Source: Piliocolobus tephrosceles
Taxonomy: Eukaryota; Chordata; Mammalia; Primates; Cercopithecidae
Assembly (NCBI RefSeq): GCF_002776525.5
Contig: NC_045437.1
Coordinates: 133,852,802 to 133,916,801 of the forward strand
Direction of reading: 5' to 3'
Length of the DNA stretch: 64,000 bases
The notes beneath the pieces are model-generated. The model was given only the letters and a program-made list of their open reading frames with translations. It was not told where the DNA came from and did not search any database. Shown here piece by piece: positions 34,350 to 46,442 of the stretch (the stretch's first letter is position 1; every line of letters starts with the position of its first letter). The position numbers and the translations under genes were made by a program.

Positions 34350-36265
34350 AAATTTCAGATGACTTTTTATTGAGGTAAAACTTATATAAAGTGCACAAAT
34401 CTTAATAATATACTTTGATGATTTTTGATAAATGTCTAGTTTCAGGTAATCACCATGGCATCCATCACTACTACCCTCGGAAGTCACCTCATGCTTCTCT
34501 GCATTCACACCCACCACCCTCCAGTGGCATGATTCTTCCGATTTCTAGCACCACAGATAAGTCTTGCTTGTTTTTGAACTTCATATAATGAGAACAATAG
34601 TTTTTACTCTTTTATGACTTTTGAAACTAGAGATTCTTCCATGTGGCTCTGTTCATCAGTTGTTCATTCTTTTTATTGCTTAGTAGTGGTTGATTGCATG
34701 AATAGACCATGATTTGTTTACCTAGTCTACTGTTAATTGATATTTGGTTGTTTCCAGATTGTGGCTGTTTTGTAGAAAGTACTATGAACATTCTTACACA
34801 GGTCTTTGAGGAAAAGTTTTCATTTCTCTTGAATAGGCAGCTTTGAGTGGAATGCCTAGGTCACAAGATAGGCTTGTCTTTAATGTGTGTGGTGAGGCAG
34901 CATCTAAGATGGTCACTAGGAATCCTTGTCTCCTGGCATTCATGCTCTTATGTTATTCTCACCCCTCAACATGGACTGGACGTAATGACTTGCTTCTACA
35001 CAAATAGAATATGGCAAAATTAATGGGATATCACTTATGAGCTTAAGATGTAAAACGACTGTGGCTTCCATCTTAGGCTCTTGTTCTCACTCTTTCAATC
35101 TGAGGGAAGCCGGCTACTATGTTGATAGCTGCCCTGTGCAGAGGCCCGAGAAACGGAGGGAGAGGAGGCCATGAACTGAAGAAAAACTAAGGTGTTCAGT
35201 CTAATAGTCTTCAGAGAACTTAATCCTGCCAATGACCACTGGAGTGTGTTTGGAAGTGGACCCTCCCTTAGTCCAGCATTTGATAAGATCACTGCCTTGT
35301 CCAATAGCTTAACTGCAACCTCATAAAAAATCTTGAATCAGAGGCATCAGCTAAGCTGCACCTAGATTCCTGACCTACAGAAAATGAAAGATAATAAATG
35401 TCTGTGGTTTTAAACTGCTAAGTTTTGGTATAATGAGTTACACAGCAATAGATTAATAACACAATTAGAAATTGGCAAACTGTTTTCCAAGATAGTTTTG
35501 CAGTTTTACATTCCTATCACCATTGATGTTGAGTGCCTTTTTAATTATAGAAATGTTGGTGGCTACATAATAGTACTTTATTATGATTTTCACTTTGCTG
35601 ATGACTAATGTTAGACACCTTTTCATGTGATTATTGGGTGTTCATATATGTTTATTTGGAAGGGGTCTATTTAAATCTCTCCCCTAACCTTTTTACAATT
35701 AGGGTATTTGTATTTTTGTTATTGATTTGTTATGTATCCTGGGTAAAAATTCTTTTTCATATATATTTCAAGTATTTTCTCCCAACCTATGAGTTTTTTT
35801 TTTCATTTTTAAAGCAGTGTCTCTTAATGAGTAGCTGTAAATTTTGATTTTAATTTGGATAAATTTCAATGTATTAATATTTGTAATTTTTACTACTTTG
35901 TGCCTTCTCTAATAAACCATTGACTACCCCAAGGTCACAAAGATACTCTTCCCATGTTTTCTTCTAGAATCTTTATAGTTTTAGCACTTATACTTAAATT
36001 TACGATCCATCTTGAATTAATTTTTAAGAATGTGTTCATTTTTTCTAATAGGTTTATCCAGTTGTTCCAGTTCCATTAGCTGAAAAGATAATCCTTTCCC
36101 TATTGATGTTTTTGGTGAAAATCAATTAAGCATATATGTGTGGATCTATTTCTAAACTCCCTGATCCATTTATCTGGCCTCAGGATACTACCTGGCTGTC
36201 TTAATTCTCTTAGTTCTATATTCTTTAATCCTGCAAGACTATTGTTTATACAAGCAACATTATTT
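34350..36265 (-). mobile_element. Second old L1 (L1M type), antisense 3' part
   Basis: Begins with the antisense L1M 3' landmark 'tattgaggtaaaacttatat', then 'gtggctctgttcatcagttg', 'catgatttgtttacctagtc', 'ggaatgcctaggtcacaaga', 'ttggcaaactgttttccaag', 'gactaccccaaggtcacaaa' and 'tttcttctagaatctttata'. An MLT1-like LTR splits it at 34884-35463. Confidence 0.8.
34884..35463 (+). mobile_element. Older MLT1-type (MaLR) LTR, sense
   Basis: 'gcatctaagatggtcactag' near the start and 'actgctaagttttggtataa', 'gttacacagcaatagattaa' near the end match older MLT1 subfamilies. It cleanly interrupts the L1 at 34350-36265. No clear 5-bp duplication. Confidence 0.7.
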
Positions 36266-37400
36266 ATGTCTATGTCTTTAACTCTTTACATATTCCTTCT
36301 GTTACCTTAGGCTTTCCAATATCAAAAGAATCCTTGACATTTTCCTTTAGTAGATGTCTTCTGGGGTAAGCCCCAGTTTTGTTTTTCTGGAATAAATCTT
36401 TAATTGGCCCTCCTGTGTGAGAGGGACTTTGGCTATATCCACAACACTGCACTGACAATCATTTTCTCTCAGGTATTAAAGATACTATTCCTTCATATTC
36501 TGCTTCTCACTGTTGTGATGAAGAAGTCAGCTGTCAGTCTAATCTCAATCCCAGAACTTCTACTTGTTTTTTTTTTTTTTTTTTTTTTCCTCTCCTACTC
36601 CTTTATCTCTGATGGTCTATAGTGTCATTCTGATAAGTTTACATGTAAATTTCACTTTATTTGCAGTATTTGAATTTTTTTTTTTTTTACTCTTTAAACT
36701 TGTGGTTCTGTGTCTCTCATCACTTTAGGACAATACACACCTTATATGTCTTTGAAAACTGTTCTTGCCCTAGTCTCTCTCTCCTCATTCATTCTGCAAT
36801 TTGGATTAGATGTTCTTACTCTAGCATTCCTATTCTTTTGTCTCTCCGATTTTGAGGTAATTCTTCAGATATATGTTTATATTGATTTATTTTTCTCTTT
36901 CTCATATTCATTGGAGTTTTGCTTTTTGAGATTATATTTTCATTTCTAGCAATTCTGTTTCATTTCTAATCAGTTATTTTTATATGCCTTTATTTTTTAC
37001 TCTTAATTTATTCATGCGTTTCTTTATGCATAGTAAACCTACTTACCTCTTTTTTTCCTCTGCTAATTCTCGTAACTGAAGCCTCTGTGGGTCTACATTG
37101 GCTGCCTGGTTTTCCTGCCTGCTCTCTTGCTCACGGTGCCTTGTTTCTGAGTGTATTTTGTACTTCTTGACTGTGAGTTCATATTGCTTGGATTTTTATC
37201 TGCAGGAATTATTTGAAGCCTGAATTTAAGATGGTTTTCTCTAGAGAGGATTTGCATTTGTTTCCATCTCACACTGGTACCCCCATGAACTTGAACCCAC
37301 TGTAAACTAATTTCTCTGCTTGAGGTTTCAGGCCCATCCAAGTAATAAGAATTCAGCCAGGCTACAAGCCAGAGTGAAGGCCAGTTTGAAGTTATCAAGT
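36266..37400 (-). mobile_element. Probable ancient L1 3'-region, antisense
   Basis: Phrases such as 'gatgaagaagtcagctgtca', 'ctgaagcctctgtgggtcta' and 'gctcacggtgccttgtttct' resemble the antisense 3' region of L1M copies. Contains T runs at 36571 and 36674. Family call by eye. Confidence 0.4.
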
Positions 37401-38526
37401 GGTAGAGAAATTTAATTTTTTCCTTTTCATTCAGTGCAGAGGTTCAAGACAGGCAATTTCCCTTGTAGTCCTCTGACTGGAAGGGCCAGGTAGGGAAGAC
37501 TAGGCAGATTAGATTCTATTTCACCCTTACACTGAGGCTTTGGTACATGGGGGCCCCAGTTTCATCTGTGAAATCTCTAAGACTCCCCACTTCAGTGAAC
37601 CCCAAGATTTGCTTTGTTTCCATAACCCAGGAGCCCATGAAAACTGAAGCTAAATTTCATCTAGGTTAGCAAAATCAATAAAATTAAAGGGACCTCAACG
37701 ATCAGTTGATGTCTCTGTGTTCTCATGCTCCTTTAGGGCTTGAATGTTGAATATCTTAATTGTTTTCAGACGGTGGACTGGTTAGGGAACTTAAAACTAC
37801 CATCTATGTTGCACTAGAGCTCCATGTTTCTGATTTTTCAAAAGATTATGGAATTTGACATGGTATGGTAAAATCAGGTCAACTTTAAAAGTTGGCAACT
37901 TCTTTTTAAATTATGGATGTGGCAACTTTCTGAGAATCACATCCAGCTGAAGAGTTGTCAGTTGGCTAGAAAGCTCCATGGAGGTTTGTTGATCATGGCT
38001 CCATTAGAGAAAGATAACATCTATGAATGAAATATGTAATTCTGTGTATTATAGGAATTTGTCCTTACACATTTGGGAGACCTGGTTAAACAATCTAGGT
38101 AAGGTTGTCTTTGTGTCTGATGCTGGAGCTTGAAGTCAGTGGGGTGGGAGTCAGGAAAAAAAGATGGGTGTGAAGTGGGGAAGAATGATGATGAACTGGA
38201 ACCCACGACAATCTCCCACCACTTCTGTCTTTCTTCCTGAAACTCAGCATGTACCTAGCCCAGGAGTTGGAGAAGCTAGAAGAGAAATGGTGGGAGCCAA
38301 AAGACTCAAGTCTCGGGCTGCTGCCCCACACTAGCAAGGTGATCGAGCAGGTGATCTCCAACAGTGCCTGTGGCTCTGCACTGATTTACCAGCCCAAAAG
38401 GAGTATGGCAGATGCTGCATTCTCACCTTCCAAACCTCATGCGGCCATGCTAACTCAGGAAAGGATTTTGGGAAATGTAGTTCCAGCTCAGCTAGGTTGA
38501 TACATTATAAATCCACCCCACCTTGT
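37401..38526. other. Unassigned DNA
   Basis: No recognised repeat. Frames of 83-88 codons at 38095-38500 overlap on opposite strands and have no visible domain. Confidence 0.5.
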
Positions 38527-38539
38527 TATCCCTGTTTTA

Positions 38540-38659
38540 TTTTTAGAGACAGGGGTCTCACTATGTTGCCCTGGTTTTGAACTCCTGGGCTCAAGCAATC
38601 CTGCCTCAGCCTCCAGAATAGCTGGGATTACAGGTGTGCACCACTATTTCTGGCTCAGG
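38540..38659 (-). mobile_element. Free left Alu monomer (FLAM), antisense
   Basis: A single Alu-like monomer of about 120 bp with A-rich tail. Perfect 13-bp target duplication tatccctgtttta at 38527-38539 and 38660-38672 shows it inserted as a monomer and is not a truncated dimer. Confidence 0.9.
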
Positions 38660-38672
38660 TATCCCTGTTTTA

Positions 38673-39283
38673 ACTGCCTGCTTTGGCTTGAACACATGGT
38701 ACTCAGGGGAACCAGTTTCAACTTGCATTATAGAAATTGGCTTAAATAAAATAAGCACCAGAAAATAGGAAGAAGGAACATAATCTTCTCTAACTATATA
38801 TATAAGTTCTACTTTTAAGTCAAATAAGGGTCACTTTGAAACTGAAGTTCCTTCTTATCTCAAATAGGTATTTAAATTTTATCAATGAAGCTGCTAGGTT
38901 TGTAGAGATCTGTTGAAAGAAAAATCTATGCATAATATTCTAGGCTTCTGCTCTAAAGATTTAAGAAATGGATTGGATAGTTCCATTTGAAGACTATTTC
39001 TCTCAGAAAGCAGTGATATTCTGTCCTCTAGAGCAAAACCATTTTGAGATTTGCTTCTATGAAAGGCAAGCTTGGCCATTACAAAACATTATTTTGAATC
39101 TACTCTTCTTTCCCAGTGTAGAGCTAGTTGATTTATTTAATAAACATTGATTATACTGGGCTTAAGGGGACACAGAAATGCAGAGGGACAAGCATGCAGC
39201 ATAAAGACTTTTAGAAAGAAAGTAATTTTATGGGTTAAAAGAAATTTAAACAAAGTAGATAATGTGGTATTAATAAGAGGCAG
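38673..39283. other. Unassigned DNA
   Basis: No feature recognised. Confidence 0.5.
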
Positions 39284-39585
39284 GGCGGGGTGCGGTGGCT
39301 CATGCCTGTAATTCCAGCACTTTGGGAGGCCGAGGCAGGTGGATCACCTGAGGTCAAGAGTTTGAAATCAGCCTGGCCAACATGGTGAAACCCTGTCTCT
39401 ACTAAAAATACAAAAAGTAGCCAGGTGTGGTGGTGGGTGCCTGTAATTCCAGCTACTGGGGAGGCTGAGGCAGCAGAATCGCTTGAACCCAGGAGGCAGA
39501 GGTTGCAGTGAGCCGAGACTGTGCCACTGCACTCCAGCCTGGGCACCAGACCAAAAACTTCGTCTCAAAAAAAAAAAAAAAAAAA
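39284..39585 (+). mobile_element. AluS-like, sense, full length
   Basis: Full dimer ('gatcacctgaggtcaagagt', 'tggccaacatggtgaaaccc') with a 19-A tail. Confidence 0.95.
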
Positions 39586-39667
39586 GAGGTGGGAAGCAAG
39601 TGAGGTATGGCTTTGCAGAATAAGGATTTTAAATGGAGTGGTGGTATAAAGGAGCAAAAAAGATTCC

Positions 39668-40122
39668 TGTGATGGTTCATTTTATTTTTCAACTTGACTA
39701 AACCAAAGGTACCCATACATTTGGTCAAACATTATTCTAGGTGTGTCTGTGAGGGTGTTTCTGGATGAGATTAACATTTGAATCTGAAGAGTAAAGCAGG
39801 TGCCTCCTTAATGCAGGTGGGTTTCATCTAATCTATTGGTAACCTGTATAGAACAAAAAACTGAGTAAGAGAGAACGTTGCCTGCCTGCCTACTTAAGAC
39901 ATCAGTCTTCTGCCTTCAGATTGGAATTTATATAAATACCATCTACTTCTTGGTTCTCAGTCCTTCTGACGTGAACTGGAACAATATCATCAGCGCTCCA
40001 GCTTGCAGACAGCAGATCATGGTACTTTTCAGCTTCTGTAATTGTGTGAGTCAATTTCTTATAGTAAATCTACGTATGTCTAGTTTTTTCTGTTTCTCTA
40101 ACAGAGTGGAGAGTGCATAAGA
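39668..40122 (+). mobile_element. MLT2-type ERVL LTR, sense
   Basis: Order of landmarks: 'gatggttcattttatttttc', 'catttggtcaaacattattc', 'tgagattaacatttgaatct', 'gtgggtttcatctaatctat', then 'tgtgtgagtcaatttcttat' and 'tgtttctctaacagagtgga'. Ends are approximate. Confidence 0.8.
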
Positions 40123-40490
40123 GGTAGCAAGAGGACTGCAAGGAAAGTAGCTAGGAGTCTGTTATTATCCAGGTGGGAGAAGATGGTGATTTGGATTTGG
40201 TGATGTACTGGATCCAGGCTGATTTCTAGTGCTGTAGATTTTATTACCGGTAGACGGTGGAGGTCAGTTACTGAGAGAGGGAAGAGAATAAGCAGAATGC
40301 TTATAGAATATAAGGATAGAAAACCGTGAGTTCAGTTTGAAATATGTCAATTTGAAGATGTGTGAGTCATCAAGCAGAAATGTGGACATGTAGGGCCAGA
40401 AATAGTAAAGTGGGAGGTGTATGTGATCGTTGTTGGTGGAGTATTTTCGTATCACTGAGTTAACGGTACGTTGTGTATAACACCCCAAGA
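40123..40490. other. Unassigned DNA, trace of an old repeat
   Basis: 40150-40210 ('ggagtctgttattatccagg') resembles the same ancient unnamed mammalian repeat family as 10345-10645, but from another part of it. Confidence 0.35.
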
Positions 40491-40503
40491 AAAAGAAACC
40501 TGA

Positions 40504-40781
40504 GGCTGGACACAGTGGCTCACGCCTGTAATCTCAGCACTTTGGGAGGTCGAGGCGAGCGGATCACAAGGTCAGGAATTCAAGACAATCCTGGCTAATA
40601 AAGTGAAACTCCATCTCTACTAAAAATACAAAAAATTAGCCGGGTGTGGTGGCGGGTACCTGTAGTCCCAGCTAACCGGGAGGCTGAGGCAGGAGAATGG
40701 CGTGAACCTGGGAGGCATAGCTTGCAGTGAGCCGAGACTGAGCCACTGCACTCCAGCCTGGATGACAGAGCGACTCCGCCT
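40504..40781 (+). mobile_element. AluY-like, sense, nearly tail-less
   Basis: Full dimer ending 'cagagcgactccgcct' with almost no poly(A). Flanks aaaagaaacctga (40491-40503) and aaaagaaacttga (40782-40794) are the target duplication with one mismatch. Confidence 0.94.
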
Positions 40782-40794
40782 AAAAGAAACTTGA

Positions 40795-41770
40795 AAACGT
40801 AAATGGATTCCATGGAGCATCCACTGTCTCTTTTTGGCTGGTGAGACTAGGAAGGTACAGTTGAGGAACTGATTGTCTAGCCAATTCGCTATGTACATTG
40901 CATTCTCCCAGGGTAAACACTTCCTCTGAAATGCTCTCATTTCCATAGCTAGACATGAGGCAAAGCTTGACCAGAGTTCCAAAGTGACCAGCCTCTGTTA
41001 CCCTCTGAGAGGGTTTCATAGCTCGTGTTTGAAGACGTGTAGTTTTTGGCCCAGGGAATACAAGGAGAAAATTGGTCATCTCTCCCAGGTTTATCAAGCT
41101 CTGAGATTTTTCTCTATCAAACCTTCCTTTCCTAGCACACTTCTGCATTCAGTTTGAAACCTCTGCTCAGCTCAAATTCCACTTAATGGACCTGTGAAAC
41201 ATGGGGAAACTGGGTCCCTTTCCTTCTTGGCTGTACTTGGAAGTCTCATGAATCAAAAAAAATCCTACAAAACTTTAAATGTTATCACAAAGTCTGTTTT
41301 GAAAACTCAGAGAATAATTTATTTGCTGTTGGCATTATCAGTTTGTTCTTTGTCTCAGGCTCATTTTTTGTTGAAATTGTTTTTGTTGAAACAGTGATTA
41401 CTTACCCAGATTTCTCGTTTTCATTTCCTTCATCATAAGAATCTACATTAATCACTTCCAAACCTAGACAAGCTTTTAGATCATATTCTGTTTCCATCCT
41501 CAGAGAATGGAGACAATGGCTTTTGTTACTTTGGGGAGCGACCTTCAGAACCTCATAAAAGCCAAATAATATATGTGGTAGCTGAAATAGAAGAGGTTAG
41601 CTCTGGTCTTTCCTAGGAAACAGCAGTTGCACACCAACACCTAGGATTACTCTGTGTAAGTTTGAGAAAAATAATAATCAGAGAAAGTTACGACTGAAAG
41701 GGAAATAACTTTGAAAAAAACTGGTGGGAAGGTGTAAAGTTGGTGTATTTTTGGCCAATTAAAGCAGCTG
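40795..41770. other. Unassigned DNA
   Basis: A 122-codon minus frame (40780-41148) starts in the Alu edge and has no visible domain. No gene supported. Confidence 0.5.
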
Positions 41771-41779
41771 CACTTGGGG

Positions 41780-41915
41780 AGATTTCAATGTGGTCAGAAT
41801 CACAAGGGGAGCTTTTGAAACTTGGGTCACAACCCACACAAAATCAGAATGCCAGGGCATTTATTGATTTGAATTTTTTCTTTAAGGAGGTGGTTGAGAA
41901 CCATTGACGTAGACT
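41780..41915. mobile_element. MER5-like (hAT-Charlie) fragment
   Basis: 'ggtcagaatcacaaggggag' and the end 'gtggttgagaaccattgac' resemble MER5-type elements. Degraded. Confidence 0.55.
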
Positions 41916-42984
41916 GACTTAGCAGATCTTCAAACGTTAATAGGGAATCCTGCATTCCACTGATGAGAACAGCATACTTAGGATATTGCGTCTGAGGACA
42001 GGTAACCCAAGTAACAACCCCAATAGCTAAGCTAACATGCTTGATAAAATAAAGATCTACAGTGCCCACCGTGTGGGTCCATTATACATCTGTGTTGCCG
42101 CTCTAATGCTGCTGTCTATATAAAACTTGAGCAAATGAGTAGGATTCTTTAATTCAAAAGTTGTGTATCTCTAAGAAGTTGACATTATTCATGGCAGTCT
42201 TTAAAGTGTATATATTTTTCAATTTCTTCATTGACCTGAAGTTCATTAGCACTCACTGAATCTTCAAGAGCTCAGTTTAATTTCTACTTCCTTGAAAAAT
42301 TGTTCCCATATTTTAGCTGTGCTGTTTGATCAACACTAATGAACCAATAGCCATTTTGAAGAGCCTGGTCTGTATCAGTGTAATGGGACATTTGAAGTAA
42401 TGGTGAGTGAGATTTTAATGCCAGGCAACTTTAAGAACATGATATTGGCTACCATCATGTTCGGCTCTATGGTCCAATTAGTTTTCTGCCTGGATGTTAA
42501 TAATTTTGACAATAAAATTATGACATTTTCCTGCAACACTTGTGACTCATCTTCTATTTTCGAGTTAAGCTTTTTCAGAGTTGGATTCAAAGGAACTGCA
42601 GAGGCCTAGGGTTTTCCAATTAAAGTCCATGGCAAGTATCACTGACAGATTTAGATTCATACAGCATAAATGAAGCCATATTATATACCATGGGTGTGCT
42701 TTTTGAGTTAGGCATTCTAGCTGGTATTCTGTACCAGCTCCATTTGTGGCAAGAGGCAAGGGAGGTTCAGAGCAGTTAAACACTGTGGCCAAGACCATGT
42801 GCTTAGAGACTTGTAGATGAAACCCAGGTCTCTGACTCCTCACTAGTATATTTTAATAATATTCCATGGTTCTGATTGTTTAAAAGTAGCTTTTATATTG
42901 GGTAGAAATATCTTCCGATAACATATGTCATCTGCAGCTTTCATAGGCAAATACACACAGTTTATAAAGACAAGCATTCTGGTT
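41916..42984. other. Unassigned DNA
   Basis: No gene or clear repeat recognised. Confidence 0.5.
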
Positions 42985-43208
42985 ATTTTCAAGTTTTCTT
43001 TATCCAGGCTGTCCCTGACCATCCCTTCTATCACTTAGTGACATTTCCTTCATGCCACTGGACACAATTGCAATTATTTGTCTCTCTACTTGTTTTAATT
43101 TGTCTCTTCCTCTAGATTAAGCTCTGTAAATGTGATAATTCTACTTGATTTATGCCCAGCATCAAAGATATTGCCTGGTGTGCAGTATATATTTGTTTGA
43201 ATTGACTT
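42985..43208 (+). mobile_element. L2 3' end remnant
   Basis: 'ctgtccctgaccatcccttc', 'tagattaagctctgtaaatg' and the terminal 'tatttgtttgaattga' follow the L2 3' end. Confidence 0.65.
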
Positions 43209-43595
43209 CCCTCTTAGAATCTGCTGCCTCGTGTTGAATGCAATGCTCTTGCTATGTTCTGAGCAAGGTGCAGGGCCAAATGAGCACCCTTTCCCTTGTT
43301 GGTATGATTCTGAACAACTTAAGAGTATTATTGCAGTCTAGTTGCATTGGAATTGGCAGTCTCATTAGTGTTATCTTTCACTGAACTTAGGAAAAAAATA
43401 TGATGCTAGGGCCATATTTTGTTATGTTACCTTTTAGATTTTCCCTAAGGGCCACAATTTCCCCCTCTTAATATATCTTAAATACCGTATTCTTCTAACT
43501 TATTAGCAATTTCATGCCACCTTACAATCTTTTATTCCAAATTTCTTGGAAGGGAATGTAGGATAGTTCTTTAAAGCTTGAGCTTCAGACTCAGG
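43209..43595. other. Unassigned DNA
   Basis: No feature recognised. Confidence 0.5.
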
Positions 43596-43599
43596 ATTT

Positions 43600-43775
43600 T
43601 GAGCTGAAGCCCCTCATCTACTGAATGTTTCACCTTGGAGAAGGCTTTTTGAGGCTGAGCTGTTTCCCATGTTCAGAAGAGATATTGGTATCTTCTTTGT
43701 AGCACTGTTATAAAGATGAAATGTGGAAATGTAGGTGAAGCCTTAGGATATGGCAGTAAGTGATTGGTGTTAGTG
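43600..43775 (+). mobile_element. MIR, sense, degraded
   Basis: 'caccttggagaaggcttttt', 'ttgtagcactgttataaaga' and 'gcagtaagtgattggtgtta' follow MIR order loosely. Confidence 0.5.
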
Positions 43776-44384
43776 TAGTCATTCCCCCCTTAAACTGGTT
43801 AGAACTGATGATTCCTTTTGTTGCTAATCCCATCTCTGGTGTTCCTGATCCACAAGAGGTACCCTGTTTTACATAATGGCCACATAACAGACTGCAAAGA
43901 ACTTGAATGCAGAGAGTAATTTTAATCCAAAATGTTCAAAGGTAAGTGGCCAAAAATAGTCCATTCTATGTTTTTGACTGTTAAATTTACTAAAACTTTA
44001 AGAACTATGAGAGAGGAAAAACTTGATAGATTCTCTGTAGAATTTGTCAATTACTTTTGCCAGAGATCAAAACTGATCATAAATACTGTGCCTTAGTAGC
44101 CTAACATGGCTTCTGAACTGTGAATAGAAGCTGGGGTTTTGTAGCAAATGGTGTTCCTCAGAACTTGAGGTTTCCAAGGTGACTGCATATGAAACTACAA
44201 ACATCATAGTAGCAGTTTCCAGAGGGATTCTCTTTATGGTCCTCCCTATACCCTCCATCCCCAAACCATTACATTCTTTACACTGTGATTCTTTCTAAAA
44301 TGAGATAGAAACTAAATAATTGATCTGAATATCAAAGAAATGATATACATTTCCATCTTCTTAACTTTCATTAGAGTACGATTT
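43776..44384. other. Unassigned DNA
   Basis: Nothing recognised up to the L1 5' edge. Confidence 0.5.
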
Positions 44385-44627
44385 TTCAAGTGTGGAACTC
44401 CCAGAGAAGGAGGGAGGCTGCCATCTTTGCTGTTTCACAGCCTTCACTGGTGATACCTCCAGGTACTGGAAAATCTGAGGTGATTAGGAACTGGAGTGGA
44501 TACCCAGAAAACTGCATGAGGACTTCAAAAAAGTGGCCAGACTGGTTTTGTTTTTTTGTTGTTTTTTTAAAAAAAGCCATCCAGAGATCAGCAACCTCAG
44601 AGACTGAAGGTAGATAAGCCTACCAAG

Positions 44628-45610
44628 ATGAGAAAGAATCAGTGCAAAACCACTGAAAACTCAAAAAGTTAAAGTGCTCTTTTCCCCTCAAATGACCACA
44701 TTACCTCTCCAGCAAGGGTTAGAAATGACAGAAGTAGAATTCAGAATATGGATCAGAACAAAGATGACTGAGCTAAAAGAGTACATTGTAACCCAATGCA
44801 AGGAAGCTAAAAATTATGGTAAAACATTGCAGAAACTGAGAGATGAAATAGCCAGCGTAGAGAAGCATGCAACCAACGTGATAGAGCTGAAAAACAGACT
44901 ACAAGAATTTTATAATGCAATAACAAGTATTAACAGCAGAAAAGACCAAGCAGAAGAAAGAATTTCAGAGCCTGAAAAAACTGCCTTTCTGAATAGAGTA
45001 AAAAGAATGAAACAGAATGATGAAAACCTCAGAGAAATATGGGATTATGTAAAGAGACCAAATCTATGACAGATTGGTGTACCTGAAAAAGATGAGAATG
45101 GAACCGATTTAGAAAACATGTTTCAGGGTATTATCCATGAGAACTTCCCCAACCTAGGTAGAGAGGCCAACATTCAAAATCAGGAAATGTAGAGAACCCT
45201 AGTAAGAAGATCATCCCGAAGATGAGAAGATCATCCCTAAGACACATAATCATCAGATTCTACAAGGTGGAAATGAAAGAAAAAGTGTTAAAGGCAGCTG
45301 GAGGGAAAGGACAGGTCACCTACAAAGGGTAACCCATCAGACTAACAGAAGACCTTTCGGCAGAAACCCTATTAGCCAGAAGAGATTGGGGGCCACTATT
45401 CAACATTCTTTAAAATAAATTCCAACCCAGAATTCTTCATAAGAGAAGGAGAAATAAGATCATTTTCAGACAAATGCTGAGAGAATTTACCACCAACCTG
45501 CCTTACAAGAACCCTAAATATGGAAAAGATCATTACCAGCCACTACAAAAACACACTGATGACACTATAACGCAACCACATAAACAAATCTCCAAAATAA
45601 CCAGCTAACA
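44628..45610 (+). pseudogene. L1 ORF1 remnant
   Basis: ORF1 normally encodes the RNA-binding coiled-coil chaperone of the L1 particle. The ATG at 44628 opens a 14-codon frame ending in TAA at 44670-44672. The longest piece, 44674-45069 (131 codons, no ATG, +1 frame), reads through the coiled-coil region (…KEYIVTQCKEAKN…, …SINSRKDQAEERISEPE…) to the start of the RNA-recognition domain (…LREIWDYVKRPNL, stop TGA). A 20-bp-period partial duplication lies at 45205-45237. The C-terminal part persists only as fragments. Confidence 0.88.
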
Positions 45611-46207
45611 TCGTGATGGCAGGATCAAATACACATGTATGAATACAGAACCAAGACCCATCTGTATGCTGTCTCCAAGAGACCCATCTCACATGGAGTG
45701 ACACACATAGGCTCAAAATAAAGGGATGGAGGAAACTCTACCAAGGAAATGGAAAACATTAAAAAGCATGGGTTGTAATCTTAGTTTCTGCCAAAACAGA
45801 TTTTAAGCCAATAAAGATTAAAAAATACAAAGAAGGGCATTAAATAAGGTTCAACTCAACAAGAAGAGCTAACTATCCTAAGTAAATATGCACCCAGATT
45901 CATAAAGCAAGTTCTTAGAAACTTTCAAAGAGACTCAGATTCCTATATTAGTGGGAGACTTTAACACCCCACTGACAATATTAGATCATTGAGACAGATA
46001 TTCAGAACATGAACTCAGCTCTAAATGACTTAGACCTGAGACTTATATGCAGATCTCTCCACCCCAAAACAGCAGAATATACATTCTTCTTATCACCACA
46101 TGGCAGTTACTCTAAAATTGATCACACGAGCGGAAGTAAAACACTCCTCAGCAATGCAAAATGACTGAAATAATAACAATCTCTCAAACCAAAGCACAAT
46201 ATGCACC

Positions 46208-46442
46208 CACGTTGGTTGCATGCTTCTCTATACTGGCTATTTCATCTCTCAGTTTCTGCAATGTTTTACCATGATTTTTAGCTTCCTTGCATTGGGTTAC
46301 AATGTACTCTTTTAGCTCAGTTATCTTTGTTCCCATCCATATTCTGGATTCTACTTCTGTCATTTCTAACCCTTGCTGGAGAGGTAATGTGGTCATTTGA
46401 GGGGAAAAGAGCACTTTAACTTTTTGAGTTTTCAGTGGTTTT
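46208..46442 (-). repeat. Inverted 235-bp copy of 44646-44880 within L1 ORF2
   Basis: The reverse complement aligns to 44646-44880 over 235 bp with no gaps and 7 mismatches (97.0%). The intervening loop is 1327 bp. Normal ORF2 sequence stops near 46195 and resumes at about 46445 ('gactacatggaaatcgaaca'). The 76-codon minus-strand frame here is just this copied ORF1 piece read correctly. Confidence 0.95.

Noticed and set aside
39668..40122. A provirus with internal genes between LTRs
   Set aside because: The LTRs found are solo or single copies; no gag-, pol- or env-like sequence lies beside them.
40780..41148. 122-codon minus-strand frame
   Set aside because: It starts at an Alu edge and shows no domain; overlapping frames exist on the same strand.
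46184..46414. 76-codon minus-strand frame resembling L1 ORF1
   Set aside because: It is the inverted copy of the ORF1 segment inside ORF2, not an antisense gene or a separate L1.
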